A stretch of 42,764 nt of DNA from a virus. Shown one piece after another: positions 19,624 through 27,409 of this stretch (the stretch's first letter is position 1; each line of letters starts with the position of its first letter). The notes beneath the pieces were generated by a model, which was not told where the DNA came from, did no database searches, and saw only the letters and a list, made by a program, of their open reading frames with translations. Made by a program: the position numbers and the translations under genes. The stretch covers positions 1 to 42,764 of the IMG/VR virus record IMGVR_UViG_3300046834_000044. The stretch is one strand, 5' to 3'.

Positions 19624-20001
19624 ATGACCAACGGCAAACGGACGAGCGGGCTCGGCGAGCCACTGATCACCTACGCACAGGCCAACGCTGGCCGCGTCCT
19701 CACCATCGACGAGCTGATGCAGAACCACCCGCTCGGCACCACGCTGGAACGGTCGCAGATCAGCTCGGCGATGAACAACCTGGTCGTCCGAGGGATCGTC
19801 CCCGGCTTGGCCAGGGGTAGGGCTCGCGGCACCTGGGTCTACACCCCCGGGGGTAAGGCGGCAGCCAACCCGACACTGCCGCCCAAGGACGAGAACCTTG
19901 GCGTGGCTATCGTCGACCTCGTCGGCATGGACAAAGAAGGCCTGTACATCGGGGTCGACAAGGACAACGGGCGCGTCTTCAAGATGGAGAGGATTGCATG
20001 A
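19624..20001 (+). CDS. Winged-helix-like regulatory protein
   Basis: This 125-residue protein begins MTNGKRTSGLGEPLITYAQ. It has a winged-helix-like section: GRVLTIDELMQ, then LERSQISSAMNNLVVRGIV, then a wing with GTWVYTPGGK. A linker leads to a C-terminal beta part (LGVAIVDLVGMDKEGLYIGVDK). It resembles the smaller protein at 1178-1399. The start is the ATG at 19624 with AGGAGGAACG upstream. It precedes whiB in the operon, with an ATGA overlap, suggesting joint regulatory roles. Confidence 0.65.
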   Translation: MTNGKRTSGLGEPLITYAQANAGRVLTIDELMQNHPLGTTLERSQISSAMNNLVVRGIVPGLARGRARGTWVYTPGGKAAANPTLPPKDENLGVAIVDLVGMDKEGLYIGVDKDNGRVFKMERIA

Positions 20002-20285
20002 ACAAGAGGCGCAGCCGGGGTGGCCAGGCCACCCCGGCGTGCCGGGAATATGACCCGGACATCTGGTTTCCGGTCGGGTACACGGGCGAGGCCAACCTAA
20101 GCCAGATCATGCTTGCTACGCTGGTCTGCGCGAGCTGTCCACTGCGGATCGGCTGCCTCGAATATGCACTGTCGAACAACGAAGGCGTCGGGATCTGGGG
20201 TGGACTCACCCCCGAAGAACGTCGCGGGATGCGTGGTGTGGAAGGTGGCAAGGATGAGCTTCATGCAGCGCTGGCAACGGCGTAG
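19998..20285 (+). CDS. whiB: WhiB-family transcription factor
   Basis: This 95-residue Wbl protein has the four Fe-S-cluster cysteines (C15, C44, C47, C53, spaced as C-x28-C-x2-C-x5-C) and the GIWGG turn (65-69) followed by TPEERR. Wbl proteins bind a 4Fe-4S cluster and contact the primary sigma factor. They are restricted to actinobacteria and their phages; phage versions such as WhiB of mycobacteriophage TM4 interfere with host WhiB2 and septation. The basic N-terminal MNKRRSRGG and the ATGA overlap with the upstream gene are visible. Confidence 0.92.
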   Translation: MNKRRSRGGQATPACREYDPDIWFPVGYTGEANLSQIMLATLVCASCPLRIGCLEYALSNNEGVGIWGGLTPEERRGMRGVEGGKDELHAALATA

Positions 20286-20403
20286 GGACGCGCGACGTCA
20301 AGCGCGGGATCGGTCGGCCTGGGACAACCCGATCACCGGAACGGACCTGCTCGTCGTGATGCTGGAGACCAAACGGGTTCGGGCTGCGAGGCGGCTGCCG
20401 TGA
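20254..20403 (+). CDS. Small basic protein overlapping whiB
   Basis: This 49-residue ORF begins MSFMQRWQRRRDARRQARD. It overlaps the end of whiB by 32 bases in another frame, with GAAGGTGGCAAGG before the ATG. The stop overlaps the following GTG. Strongly basic N terminus; function unknown. Confidence 0.45.
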   Translation: MSFMQRWQRRRDARRQARDRSAWDNPITGTDLLVVMLETKRVRAARRLP

Positions 20404-20807
20404 CCGAACGAGGGTACACAACGAACCCGCTCAAGGTCGGGGCTCCACTGCCCGAGTCGTTGGTTTCGCTGCCGGGTGCGCCGACGCTCCGGGAGATCGA
20501 GATGGAGATGATCCGAGCTGAAGCCGAGCTGATGTACGCCCTGGCCCGTCGTCGCAAGGCGTGGTCGGCGATGCGCCGTCGAGCCGAGGAGCGCGAGATC
20601 CTGGCCGACAAGCCGGGGGCCCTCACCCACCTCGACTCCGACCACATCTGGAAGAAGCGGGTTGGCGACGTCGGCTGGTGGCGTGACGAGGTCCAGACGC
20701 ATTCAGCCGCTCTGCTTGCTTTGCAGGGGATGCGGGACCGTCGGCACGACACCTCCTCGCCGAGCACACCTGGTCTTTACAACCTGGCCAGCAACCAGCT
20801 TGCATAG
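20400..20807 (+). CDS. Hypothetical coiled-coil-like protein
   Basis: This 135-residue protein starts at a GTG overlapping the previous TGA (GTGA). Its middle is a long charged helix (REIEMEMIRAEAELMYALARR and WSAMRRRAEEREILADK), followed by WKKRVGDVGWWRDEVQTHSAALLALQ. Probably a helical bundle. No family recognised. Confidence 0.55.
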   Translation: MTERGYTTNPLKVGAPLPESLVSLPGAPTLREIEMEMIRAEAELMYALARRRKAWSAMRRRAEEREILADKPGALTHLDSDHIWKKRVGDVGWWRDEVQTHSAALLALQGMRDRRHDTSSPSTPGLYNLASNQLA

Positions 20808-20809
20808 GG

Positions 20810-20839
20810 TTACGGCGTCGGCAAATCGCATGGTATGAT
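20810..20839 (+). promoter_or_regulatory. Promoter of the 20886-21437 gene
   Basis: TTACGG, 18-bp spacer ending ATGG, then TATGAT. Confidence 0.6.
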
Positions 20840-20885
20840 AGGGGTGTCGGGGTTTCCCGGCACCCCCTCACCCTAGGGAGCAGGC

Positions 20886-21437
20886 GTGAACCGCACGAGG
20901 TTGCACCAGATTACGTGGAAGCGGCTGGACAACGGGGACTGGCACATCAAGGTCGCAGGGGTCATCCGGTCGGGGTTCGCCCGACAGGAGCACGGAGGAT
21001 GGACGGTCGGGGTTCCGAGCCGCGACCGCATCCGCTGGACCACGGTCGCCCGGCTGGCGCAGGCGAAGTCCATCCTGATCAGCTGGTGGTTGACCCATGA
21101 AGAATTCCTGGCGACTGCCGAGAGCATGGCCTACGAAGCCGAACTCGTGCGTCTCGCGCTGCTGGGCAAGGAACTCGGCGTGCCGCAGCCGGAGGTCGCG
21201 GTCGACGACCCGCGCGTCGGGGTCGAGCGCCGGGTGAGCTTCGCCCGTGAGTGGATCCGCACCGGGTTGGACCGAGTGATCAAGCAGGCAGGCCGGAATG
21301 CTCAAATCGACGACGATCACTACGACTTCGGATTCCATGTCGCCCTGGCCACCCGAGCGACGGACATCCCCGACGGTGAAGGCGAGATGGACCGCGCCGT
21401 GATCGACCAAGCGCAGAAGGCCAAAGCGCTCCTCTAG
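20886..21437 (+). CDS. Hypothetical protein
   Basis: This 183-residue protein begins (GTG) MNRTRLHQITWKRLDNGDWHIK. The first part is beta-rich (WTVGVPSRDRIRW), followed by helices (ARLAQAKSILISWWLTHEEFL and REWIRTGLDRVIKQAGR) and an acidic IDDDHYDFGFH segment. I looked for an HD phosphohydrolase pattern and did not find one. CCTAGGGAGCAG precedes the start. Monocistronic with its own promoter and terminator. Confidence 0.55.
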   Translation: MNRTRLHQITWKRLDNGDWHIKVAGVIRSGFARQEHGGWTVGVPSRDRIRWTTVARLAQAKSILISWWLTHEEFLATAESMAYEAELVRLALLGKELGVPQPEVAVDDPRVGVERRVSFAREWIRTGLDRVIKQAGRNAQIDDDHYDFGFHVALATRATDIPDGEGEMDRAVIDQAQKAKALL

Positions 21438-21444
21438 ACGGAGA

Positions 21445-21475
21445 CGGCCCCCCGCGCGGCAGTGGCGGGGGGCCG
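21445..21475. terminator. Terminator between convergent blocks
   Basis: An 11-bp stem (CGGCCCCCCGC with GCGGGGGGCCG) after the 20886-21437 gene; it also faces the end of the late operon. The following gap to 21588 shows GC-rich inverted repeats but no gene. Confidence 0.75.
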
Positions 21476-21588
21476 ATCCGTACCCGGCGGGGGCACCGGG
21501 AGCCGCGCCCGAGAACGGGCCGTCGGCGGGGGTGCGTCAGGACGGGGGCGGGCCCGCTAGGCTCTCCCCGTGGATCCCAGACGGCGAA

Positions 21589-21777
21589 TCAGGCGGGCTC
21601 GTTGGCCTTCGCGAAGTACACGGCAAAGAAGCCGAGCACGAAACCGGTGACGGCGACCCCGGCGACGTGCCCGAGCTGCTCCGTCCACTCCCCGTAGCCC
21701 CAAGCGAACCCAGCGACCGCTGTGGACGCTCCGGCGATCCCGCCAGCGATGGCCTTGCGAATCTTTTTGATGCTCAT
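21589..21777 (-). CDS. Small membrane protein, holin-like
   Basis: This 62-residue protein begins MSIKKIRKAIAGGIAGASTAVAGF. It has two hydrophobic segments (AGGIAGASTAVAGFAWGYG and HVAGVAVTGFVLGFFAVYF) separated by EWTEQLG, a typical class II holin layout. It ends the lysis region downstream of the endolysin. Coupled to the previous gene by an ATGA overlap. Holin is the best guess, though the 22015-22266 protein is a second candidate. Confidence 0.6.
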   Translation of the reverse strand: MSIKKIRKAIAGGIAGASTAVAGFAWGYGEWTEQLGHVAGVAVTGFVLGFFAVYFAKANEPA

Positions 21778-21989
21778 GCCTCGTCCTCATCCGGGTAAGT
21801 CGCGGCGATCTCGACTTCCCCTGCTGTGTCGAATGAACCATCTTTGTAGACGACCACGGTGACCTCGTCGAGGGGCGAGTCGGCAGCCAACCGCACACGC
21901 CGCTGCGGACGTGAATCCGGCAGAGCGGTCCACGCCTCCTCCGGGTGCTTGGTGATGACGTGGGTCGCGTTGATCTCGCGCTCTGTCAT
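21774..21989 (-). CDS. Small hypothetical protein in the lysis region
   Basis: This 71-residue protein begins MTEREINATHVITKHPEEAWTALPD and has a short strand-rich half (RRVRLAADSPLDEVTVVVYKDG) with an acidic tail. No transmembrane segment. It lies between two holin-like genes with overlaps on both sides. Function unknown. Confidence 0.5.
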   Translation of the reverse strand: MTEREINATHVITKHPEEAWTALPDSRPQRRVRLAADSPLDEVTVVVYKDGSFDTAGEVEIAATYPDEDEA

Positions 21990-22090
21990 TGGCTGCCGCC
22001 TAGGACTCTCGCGATCAAATAGCAGATTGCTCCGATGACGCTGGAACCGGAGAGGAGGATGGCTCCCCAACGGTACGCATCATTGTCCAA
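21986..22090 (-). CDS. Possible tiny membrane peptide
   Basis: An open frame ending with an ATGA overlap to the next gene encodes a hydrophobic segment (RWGAILLSGSSVIGAICYLI) with a basic end. A TTG start at 22090 would give 34 residues; a longer version from 22270 is open but overlaps the holin-like gene in another frame. Low confidence. Confidence 0.3.
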   Translation of the reverse strand: MDNDAYRWGAILLSGSSVIGAICYLIARVLGGSQ

Positions 22091-22266
22091 ACGGCCAGTG
22101 CGCCCGGGACTCCGGCTGCCACCATCCCCCCGAGGAACACTGTCGTGTTGAACGGGTCGGCCGCCACTGCCTCGTACACCATCAGGCCCCATCCCCCCAG
22201 GAACGAAAGGGAATCCCTGCTGGGCACCCACCCCGGGCGTTTGCGACCACCGCGCCGAGCGCTCAC
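22015..22266 (-). CDS. Membrane protein, holin candidate
   Basis: This 83-residue protein starts at a GTG (SARRGGRKRPGWVPSRDS) four bases from the endolysin stop. It has a basic N terminus and two hydrophobic stretches (LSFLGGWGLMVYEAVAA and TTVFLGGMVAAGVPGALAVW), then a Ser/Pro-rich tail. A basic end plus two helices just after the endolysin is typical of holins. It overlaps another open frame on the same strand (see 21986-22090). Confidence 0.5.
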   Translation of the reverse strand: MSARRGGRKRPGWVPSRDSLSFLGGWGLMVYEAVAADPFNTTVFLGGMVAAGVPGALAVWTMMRTVGEPSSSPVPASSEQSAI

Positions 22267-22269
22267 TCA

Positions 22270-23103
22270 TTACGCGCCAACGCCGTTGCGCAACACGTCG
22301 CGCAGGGCAGCTTTGATCTCGTCACTGCTGAGGTCGAGCTGCGATTCGAGCCGGGCGGCGAGGGCGTCCACGTCGACCGTCGGGGTGGTGATTGCGGCGA
22401 TCTGGGCCGACAGGGCAGAGAACCCCGACTCGGTCTGCGCCTTCAGAGCGGCGACATCGGCGTTGATCACGTTGAACTCGTACGGAGGGAGGTTCGCACC
22501 GACCTGGTCGGCCTCGTTCAGGCCGTAGGCGAATCGCCACAGTGTGGTGACGAGGCCTCGGTCTGAACGGTTCGTGCTGTCGGCGATCTCTCCGTCGGTC
22601 ACGGCTTTAGCAGCGCTCTGGAAGAACGCGCGCACGTGCTCCACACTCATGGTTTCTCCTAGCTCGTCCAGTCTGAAGTCGAAGTCGCTCTCGTCGCCTT
22701 CGTCGGTCCATGCGCCCTCGAAGTGAACATGGGTCTCGTGCCCCGACGAGGGTTCCGGGTTGAAGCCGTTGTTGACGTGGTAGATCTTTGCCTTGTAGAT
22801 GATGTAGCGGATCGCCGAGCCGACGCCTTCGAGGTGCCGGATGTAGTCTACCAGCTCCTGCGCGCTGATCTCCGAATCATGCAGGTCGTGATCCATGTCC
22901 CACGCCCGGACCTCCGGGTTGGAATCCTTGTCGCCATTCCACGCGGGCAGGGAGCCGGGGGTGTCGTCCGGGTTGTGACCGGATGTCCTCTCCTGGTGGT
23001 CAGCATTGCCGATCGTCCCGTCGGTCTCGGTGTCCCGCCCGGGGAACCGCGCATTGACCTGCTGCCGGAGGTTGTCCAGCCCGTTCGTCAGTTTCCAGCC
23101 CAT
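22270..23103 (-). CDS. Endolysin, peptidase type
   Basis: This 277-residue protein has an N-terminal peptidase-like domain (about 1-150). Histidine and aspartate-rich motifs are visible: RTSGHNPDD, EVRAWDMDHDLHD and SGHETHVHFEG, which match the zinc-binding pattern of VanY/LAS-like endolysins of Streptomyces phages. The C-terminal part (160-277) has no clear wall-binding repeat but a helical end (DVDALAARLESQLDLSSDEI). It would cut cross-link or stem peptides of peptidoglycan. ATG with AAGGGACGAG upstream. Confidence 0.75.
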   Translation of the reverse strand: MGWKLTNGLDNLRQQVNARFPGRDTETDGTIGNADHQERTSGHNPDDTPGSLPAWNGDKDSNPEVRAWDMDHDLHDSEISAQELVDYIRHLEGVGSAIRYIIYKAKIYHVNNGFNPEPSSGHETHVHFEGAWTDEGDESDFDFRLDELGETMSVEHVRAFFQSAAKAVTDGEIADSTNRSDRGLVTTLWRFAYGLNEADQVGANLPPYEFNVINADVAALKAQTESGFSALSAQIAAITTPTVDVDALAARLESQLDLSSDEIKAALRDVLRNGVGA

Positions 23104-23114
23104 CTCGTCCCTTC

Positions 23115-23630
23115 CTACTGGTCTGCCTCGAACTGATACTCCAGGACTGAGGCGAATTGTGTGGAAACCACGGTGCCGCTGGTGCCAGCACCCGACCGGA
23201 CGGTCCGGGCCAGCAGCTCGACGTAATCGGTCGTACCGTTGAACAATATCAGCGCCGTGGTTCCGATCACGAGCGTCTGGTTGGCTGCGCTCGGCGAGAT
23301 TCTGCCTGCCGGGGGGTAACCGCCCGTGCCGTTGGACCGAAGGAACACCTCAATGGTGGTGTAGTCGGTCTGTCCGGCGAAGCTGACCGACCCGTGCACC
23401 CGGTACCATCCGGCTTTGGTCGGGGTGATCCGGGTGTTGTTGGTGACGTTGTTGTGCGCGTTCCCGGAGTCGACGTCCTCGGTGGTGAACGTGATCGGGA
23501 TGCCTGTGTTGTTTGCCCATCCGCTCTGGGCCACGGTCTGCGCGCAACGCCCGATCGGCTTCAGGTTGCTGCCCGCCGAGATCGCAGCGAAGTCGGTGTC
23601 GAGGGCGATCTGTGCCGCTGCAAGTGACAT
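23115..23630 (-). CDS. Tail protein with C1q/TNF-like jelly roll
   Basis: This 171-residue protein resembles phage C1q-like receptor-binding modules: TFTTEDVDSGNAHNN, then RITPTKAGWYRVHGSVSFAG, IEVFLRSNGTGG, a middle strand set and STQFASVLEYQFEA at the end. Its N terminus (QIALDTDFAAISAGSN) looks like a connector to the tail. It likely sits at the tail tip or side fibre and contacts the cell. The ATG closely follows the stop of the large minor tail protein. Confidence 0.7.
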   Translation of the reverse strand: MSLAAAQIALDTDFAAISAGSNLKPIGRCAQTVAQSGWANNTGIPITFTTEDVDSGNAHNNVTNNTRITPTKAGWYRVHGSVSFAGQTDYTTIEVFLRSNGTGGYPPAGRISPSAANQTLVIGTTALILFNGTTDYVELLARTVRSGAGTSGTVVSTQFASVLEYQFEADQ

Positions 23631-26600
23631 TAGAGGCTATCTCCCCATCCGACACGGAAGGCATCCGTGATCCTGATCTTACTCCCCGACGGGATCACCT
23701 TCCCAGTCACCCCAAACTCGGCATTGACTGGAACCTGCTCGACCTGGAGCTTCTGCGTGGCAGAGGTGTAGTCGGTGGTCAGCTGCAACCGAAGCTTGTC
23801 CACCCACGCCCGGTAGGAGGCCGTGTAAACGAAGCGGGTCTTGATCCGGCCCCTGGCTGCCAGCGCCGGAGCAACCACCACCGCGCTGTACCACGTCCAC
23901 ACGTTGGCCGACAGGGCGACTGCCGTGGGGAGCGTCGTGCTGATGAAAGTCGTGTTGTCGGCCTGGTACCAGTCGATGGCAATCCGGGCGTCGGCGGTCG
24001 CGGTCTCCACCTTGATCCAGCCCGAGACGAGGTAGCTCGCTCCGGGCGTGGTGGTTGTGCTGTTGGCTGCCGCCTGCACGATCCCGTCCGTCCCAGCGGC
24101 TGCGGCGTGCATCCGAAGGCAGTAGGTGCCGCTCCGGGGCGAGAACCGGTCGCGGGCGTTACTGACGTTGGCGCTGGTGTTTGCCCATTCGGTCGGCGAG
24201 GTCTCGAAGTCCGAGTTGGCGTTAAGGATCGGGCTGGTCTGGACGACCCGGAGACGCACCCCGGCAACATCGATGTCGAACGGCCAGTGGATGTCCGGTG
24301 AAGCGACGTCCGGCCGCACGAACGCCATCCCGTTAGACGAGGTGACCGAAAGCGCGGTGTCCGTCCCGGCCGTAAACGAAGCAGCCGTGACCATGCTCTC
24401 CGAGCCGACCCTGGTGTCCGTGTTGACCACCCCCGCCAGCCGGGTGTCATTCGGCAACGCGGTGTAGACCAGCTCCCACGAGTAGATGTCGTCGACCGAC
24501 TCGGTATACGACTGGATGCCCTGGTTGCGCGGGATGTAATCGGTCTCGGTATTGTACAGCAACACACGGTCGGCGAGGTCCAGCCCCATCACGTCGGCAG
24601 CCAACGCCTGAGACGCCTGGAACACCGACGCTGCCATGTTGCACGTGAAACTGGGATATCGAGGGGCTTCGAGAGTTCCGCGCCCCATCCGGTAGTTCGC
24701 GTGGCTGGTGCACAGGTCGTCGTTCCCGACATTGACCGAGACCTGCTCATCGTAGACCCCGACCCCCTCCGGGTCGTCCTCCGGCAAATTGACGTTCAGG
24801 GGCCCCGTCTCCTTGATGGCCCTGCGGAACGAGCCCCCCGGCCGCGAGACCGTGACGTCATTCCGAGTCTGCTGGTCGTCGGTGTCCGGATCGAGCGGGG
24901 CCGTCAGGTGGCCTTGGTCGATGTGGAGAATCCGGGGCAACCGGTTCCAGATCGAGTTGCGCGCCACGATCGTGAGACCGAAGTCGTCGCGTTCTTCCAT
25001 CAAGAACCCGCCGTCAGCTTCAGCCGTCTCCTCCAGCAACTCCGTCAGCTTGCTTGGCGTCTGCGGGCCCATCGTGGCCGTGACCGTGCTCGCTCCGGTT
25101 TGGATGATCGGGACTCCGGCGTTCGACCCGAGCCGGAGCGCACGGGTCCCGGCCTTCTCCTGGTCGTACGCCCGTGCTGCTCGGGCGAACTCGGTGGTGA
25201 CGAACGGCAGGTCATCAGCGTAGTGCATGATCTGAGTGATCTGCAGGTTCCCTGCCGACACCAACGCGGCATTGCTGTTCATCTTCAGACCGGTGTACAC
25301 GCCGACCGTCCCCGCGACCGAGCCGGTGCAGGTGAAGAAACTAGACGACCCCGGGCGGTGGTGGTTCAGAGCCCAGTCGACGTTGCCGCCGTTCTGGAGC
25401 AGATAAAGAGTGAAGGCGATCCACGAGCCGGTCGGCAGGTCTGCATTGCCGTTCCACCCGGCGACCGTAGCCGTGGTGAGCACAGCACCGAAGCGATCGA
25501 TCCCGGTGATCGTGAACGCGCCGGACGTGCTAACCTTCCACTGCCAGGTGCGGATCGTTCCCGTGCTGTAGAGCGTCGCGATGGTCGAATCACTGCCCGG
25601 CAACGCGGGGATCCGGGCGAACCAAAGGATCGTCTCTTTGCCGCTGCTCGTGTGATTCGGAATGCCCAGACTCAGCGTGGAGGTGTCGGCCTCGAAGGCA
25701 GCCGCCCCCTGGACTCCCGGCAGCGCTGCGGCCCCCGACGAATCCAGGTCGGAGATGGTGATCCCGGTGATCGCTCCGGCTTGCCCACCCTGAATCGCGT
25801 TGCCTGCCGACTGGCCTTCGTCCTTTTCCAGCGGCAGCCAACCAAAAGACAGCGGAGTGTACGCGTTCAGGTGGAGCGTGACCGGGGACTGCAGCGCCTT
25901 GCGCCCCTGGTTGAGTCGCCGGAGGATGCCTCGGCTCTGCACCGGCACCCAGAAGTCCTGGCGGCTGATGTCGAACCGCGCGGGCAGCTTGCTGATCTCG
26001 GTGTGTGCGCGCCACTGGTCAACCTGGAACCGGTCGACGGTGAGGGTCGTCGCCCCACCGTTCGAGACCACGCCGACCTCACCAGTGCGATCCACCTGAG
26101 GTTCCCGCATGACGTAGTTGTCGTAGGTGCGCAGAGTCCAAGGGACAGGTTCCGGGTCGGCGTCTGCCCAGATTTTGAAACGCAGACGCATCCCCGTCAT
26201 CTGGACGCGCATCCAGTAGTCGGTTGCCACAGCGAGGGTGGGCGGGAAGGTGAACAGCCCGAGTTCCCGGACGGTACCGCCTGCTGACCTGTAGATCCGG
26301 ACCTGGTTGGTTGCCAGCAGGAGAGTCACCGCGTAGTATTCAGCCGCGACCGGGTCTTGCACCTCCGGGTCTGACATCCAGAACTGCCAGCCGCTGGTCA
26401 CGCCAGACCCGGTGCTGTAACCCGAGAAAATCCGAGCGTAGTAGGCGTCCTGCGGGGGCGAACTGGAGATCTGGAACCACGTCCAGGTGTTGGCTGCCGG
26501 AGTAAAATCGGTGGTGGTGGAGGCGAGGAACGTCGAACCGTCCTCGGCGTACCAGGACACCCCGACTCGGCAGTTCGCTGAATGGTCGGCTCGGATCCAA

Positions 26601-27409
26601 GCACCGACGGTGTACGTGTTGCTGTTCGTCGAGTTGGGAGCCGGAACCATCGTCGCTGCGGAGATGTTGGCAAAGATCGTGGCGGTCGCCGGGGCGACCG
26701 AGGTAACGGCCATCTTCAACGAGGTGGTGTTGTTGCCCCGGAAGGTCGTGGCGTCTGCTGTGAGCGTCCCGGCCGTGCTGCCCCACCCCGTCGGCCCGTT
26801 CTTGGCCAGACCGGAAGGAAACGGGAGGCTGAATTGGCTCATCCGGGTAATGATGCCGACCTCGGAGGTCAGTGCGCCTGCCAGCCGAAACCGCATCTTG
26901 GTATCGTGGTCTCGGTACTGCCGGGTGAGCAACGCCGCCTTGAACGTAGAATCTGCGGTGATCGTGCCCTTGCTGCTCCCGACGCTGAACAGGTCCTGGT
27001 CGCCCCAGTAGTGCCAGGGCTCGCCAACCACGGTGGTCGTCCCGTCGGCGTGCAGCCTGTTCGGCAGCTTACCCCAGCCACCGGCGATCGTGCCTGCCCA
27101 GACGTTGTCGTGCCGCCGGTCATACCCGACTCGAACCCGCTGATTGCGTCCGAGTAGGCCGAACCACGGGCCCATCGGGTTGCTGGGGGAGTAGACCCCC
27201 GAATACCCCGGCATCGCCTTACTCACGCCGTTGTTGAGCGTGAAGTTGAACTGTGTGGGCTCGGCGACGTTGCCTTCGTTCGGGATGCCCCGGGTGATCT
27301 CGAAGCCGCCGCCCGAGTCTGCCGACCCCTGCCGACAATCCGACGTGATGTCCATCCAGTCGCCGTCGACCTGCAACTCGACAATCGGGTCTACCGGTGT
27401 CGTGGTCAT
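23630..27409 (-). CDS. Large minor tail protein with carbohydrate-binding-like modules
   Basis: This 1259-residue protein starts with a distal-tail-like part (VELQVDGDWMDITSDCRQG; FNFTLNNGVSKAMPG; GRNQRVRVGYD). It contains beta-sandwich modules resembling CBM4/9 domains, which seem to occur twice: TVGAWIRADHSANCRVGVSW with TWTWFQISS near 280-340, and LVSGWIKVETATADARIAIDW with VWTWYSAVVV near 1150-1210. A LamG/concanavalin-like stretch lies near 610-720, then a conserved baseplate-like region with NVNLPEDD. It combines tail-tip, adhesin and perhaps receptor-binding roles. ATG overlaps the tape-measure stop (ATGA). Confidence 0.82.
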   Translation of the reverse strand: MTTTPVDPIVELQVDGDWMDITSDCRQGSADSGGGFEITRGIPNEGNVAEPTQFNFTLNNGVSKAMPGYSGVYSPSNPMGPWFGLLGRNQRVRVGYDRRHDNVWAGTIAGGWGKLPNRLHADGTTTVVGEPWHYWGDQDLFSVGSSKGTITADSTFKAALLTRQYRDHDTKMRFRLAGALTSEVGIITRMSQFSLPFPSGLAKNGPTGWGSTAGTLTADATTFRGNNTTSLKMAVTSVAPATATIFANISAATMVPAPNSTNSNTYTVGAWIRADHSANCRVGVSWYAEDGSTFLASTTTDFTPAANTWTWFQISSSPPQDAYYARIFSGYSTGSGVTSGWQFWMSDPEVQDPVAAEYYAVTLLLATNQVRIYRSAGGTVRELGLFTFPPTLAVATDYWMRVQMTGMRLRFKIWADADPEPVPWTLRTYDNYVMREPQVDRTGEVGVVSNGGATTLTVDRFQVDQWRAHTEISKLPARFDISRQDFWVPVQSRGILRRLNQGRKALQSPVTLHLNAYTPLSFGWLPLEKDEGQSAGNAIQGGQAGAITGITISDLDSSGAAALPGVQGAAAFEADTSTLSLGIPNHTSSGKETILWFARIPALPGSDSTIATLYSTGTIRTWQWKVSTSGAFTITGIDRFGAVLTTATVAGWNGNADLPTGSWIAFTLYLLQNGGNVDWALNHHRPGSSSFFTCTGSVAGTVGVYTGLKMNSNAALVSAGNLQITQIMHYADDLPFVTTEFARAARAYDQEKAGTRALRLGSNAGVPIIQTGASTVTATMGPQTPSKLTELLEETAEADGGFLMEERDDFGLTIVARNSIWNRLPRILHIDQGHLTAPLDPDTDDQQTRNDVTVSRPGGSFRRAIKETGPLNVNLPEDDPEGVGVYDEQVSVNVGNDDLCTSHANYRMGRGTLEAPRYPSFTCNMAASVFQASQALAADVMGLDLADRVLLYNTETDYIPRNQGIQSYTESVDDIYSWELVYTALPNDTRLAGVVNTDTRVGSESMVTAASFTAGTDTALSVTSSNGMAFVRPDVASPDIHWPFDIDVAGVRLRVVQTSPILNANSDFETSPTEWANTSANVSNARDRFSPRSGTYCLRMHAAAAGTDGIVQAAANSTTTTPGASYLVSGWIKVETATADARIAIDWYQADNTTFISTTLPTAVALSANVWTWYSAVVVAPALAARGRIKTRFVYTASYRAWVDKLRLQLTTDYTSATQKLQVEQVPVNAEFGVTGKVIPSGSKIRITDAFRVGWGDSL

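Noticed and set aside
21986-22270. Full 94-codon frame overlapping the holin-like gene
   Set aside because: The first two-thirds look like a shadow of the 22015-22266 frame; only the last 30 or so residues resemble a membrane helix, so only that short version is listed, at low confidence.
24701-26287. Long plus-strand open frame (528 codons) opposite the large minor tail gene
   Set aside because: It is antisense to a gene with clear domain structure and has shadow-like Arg/Pro composition.
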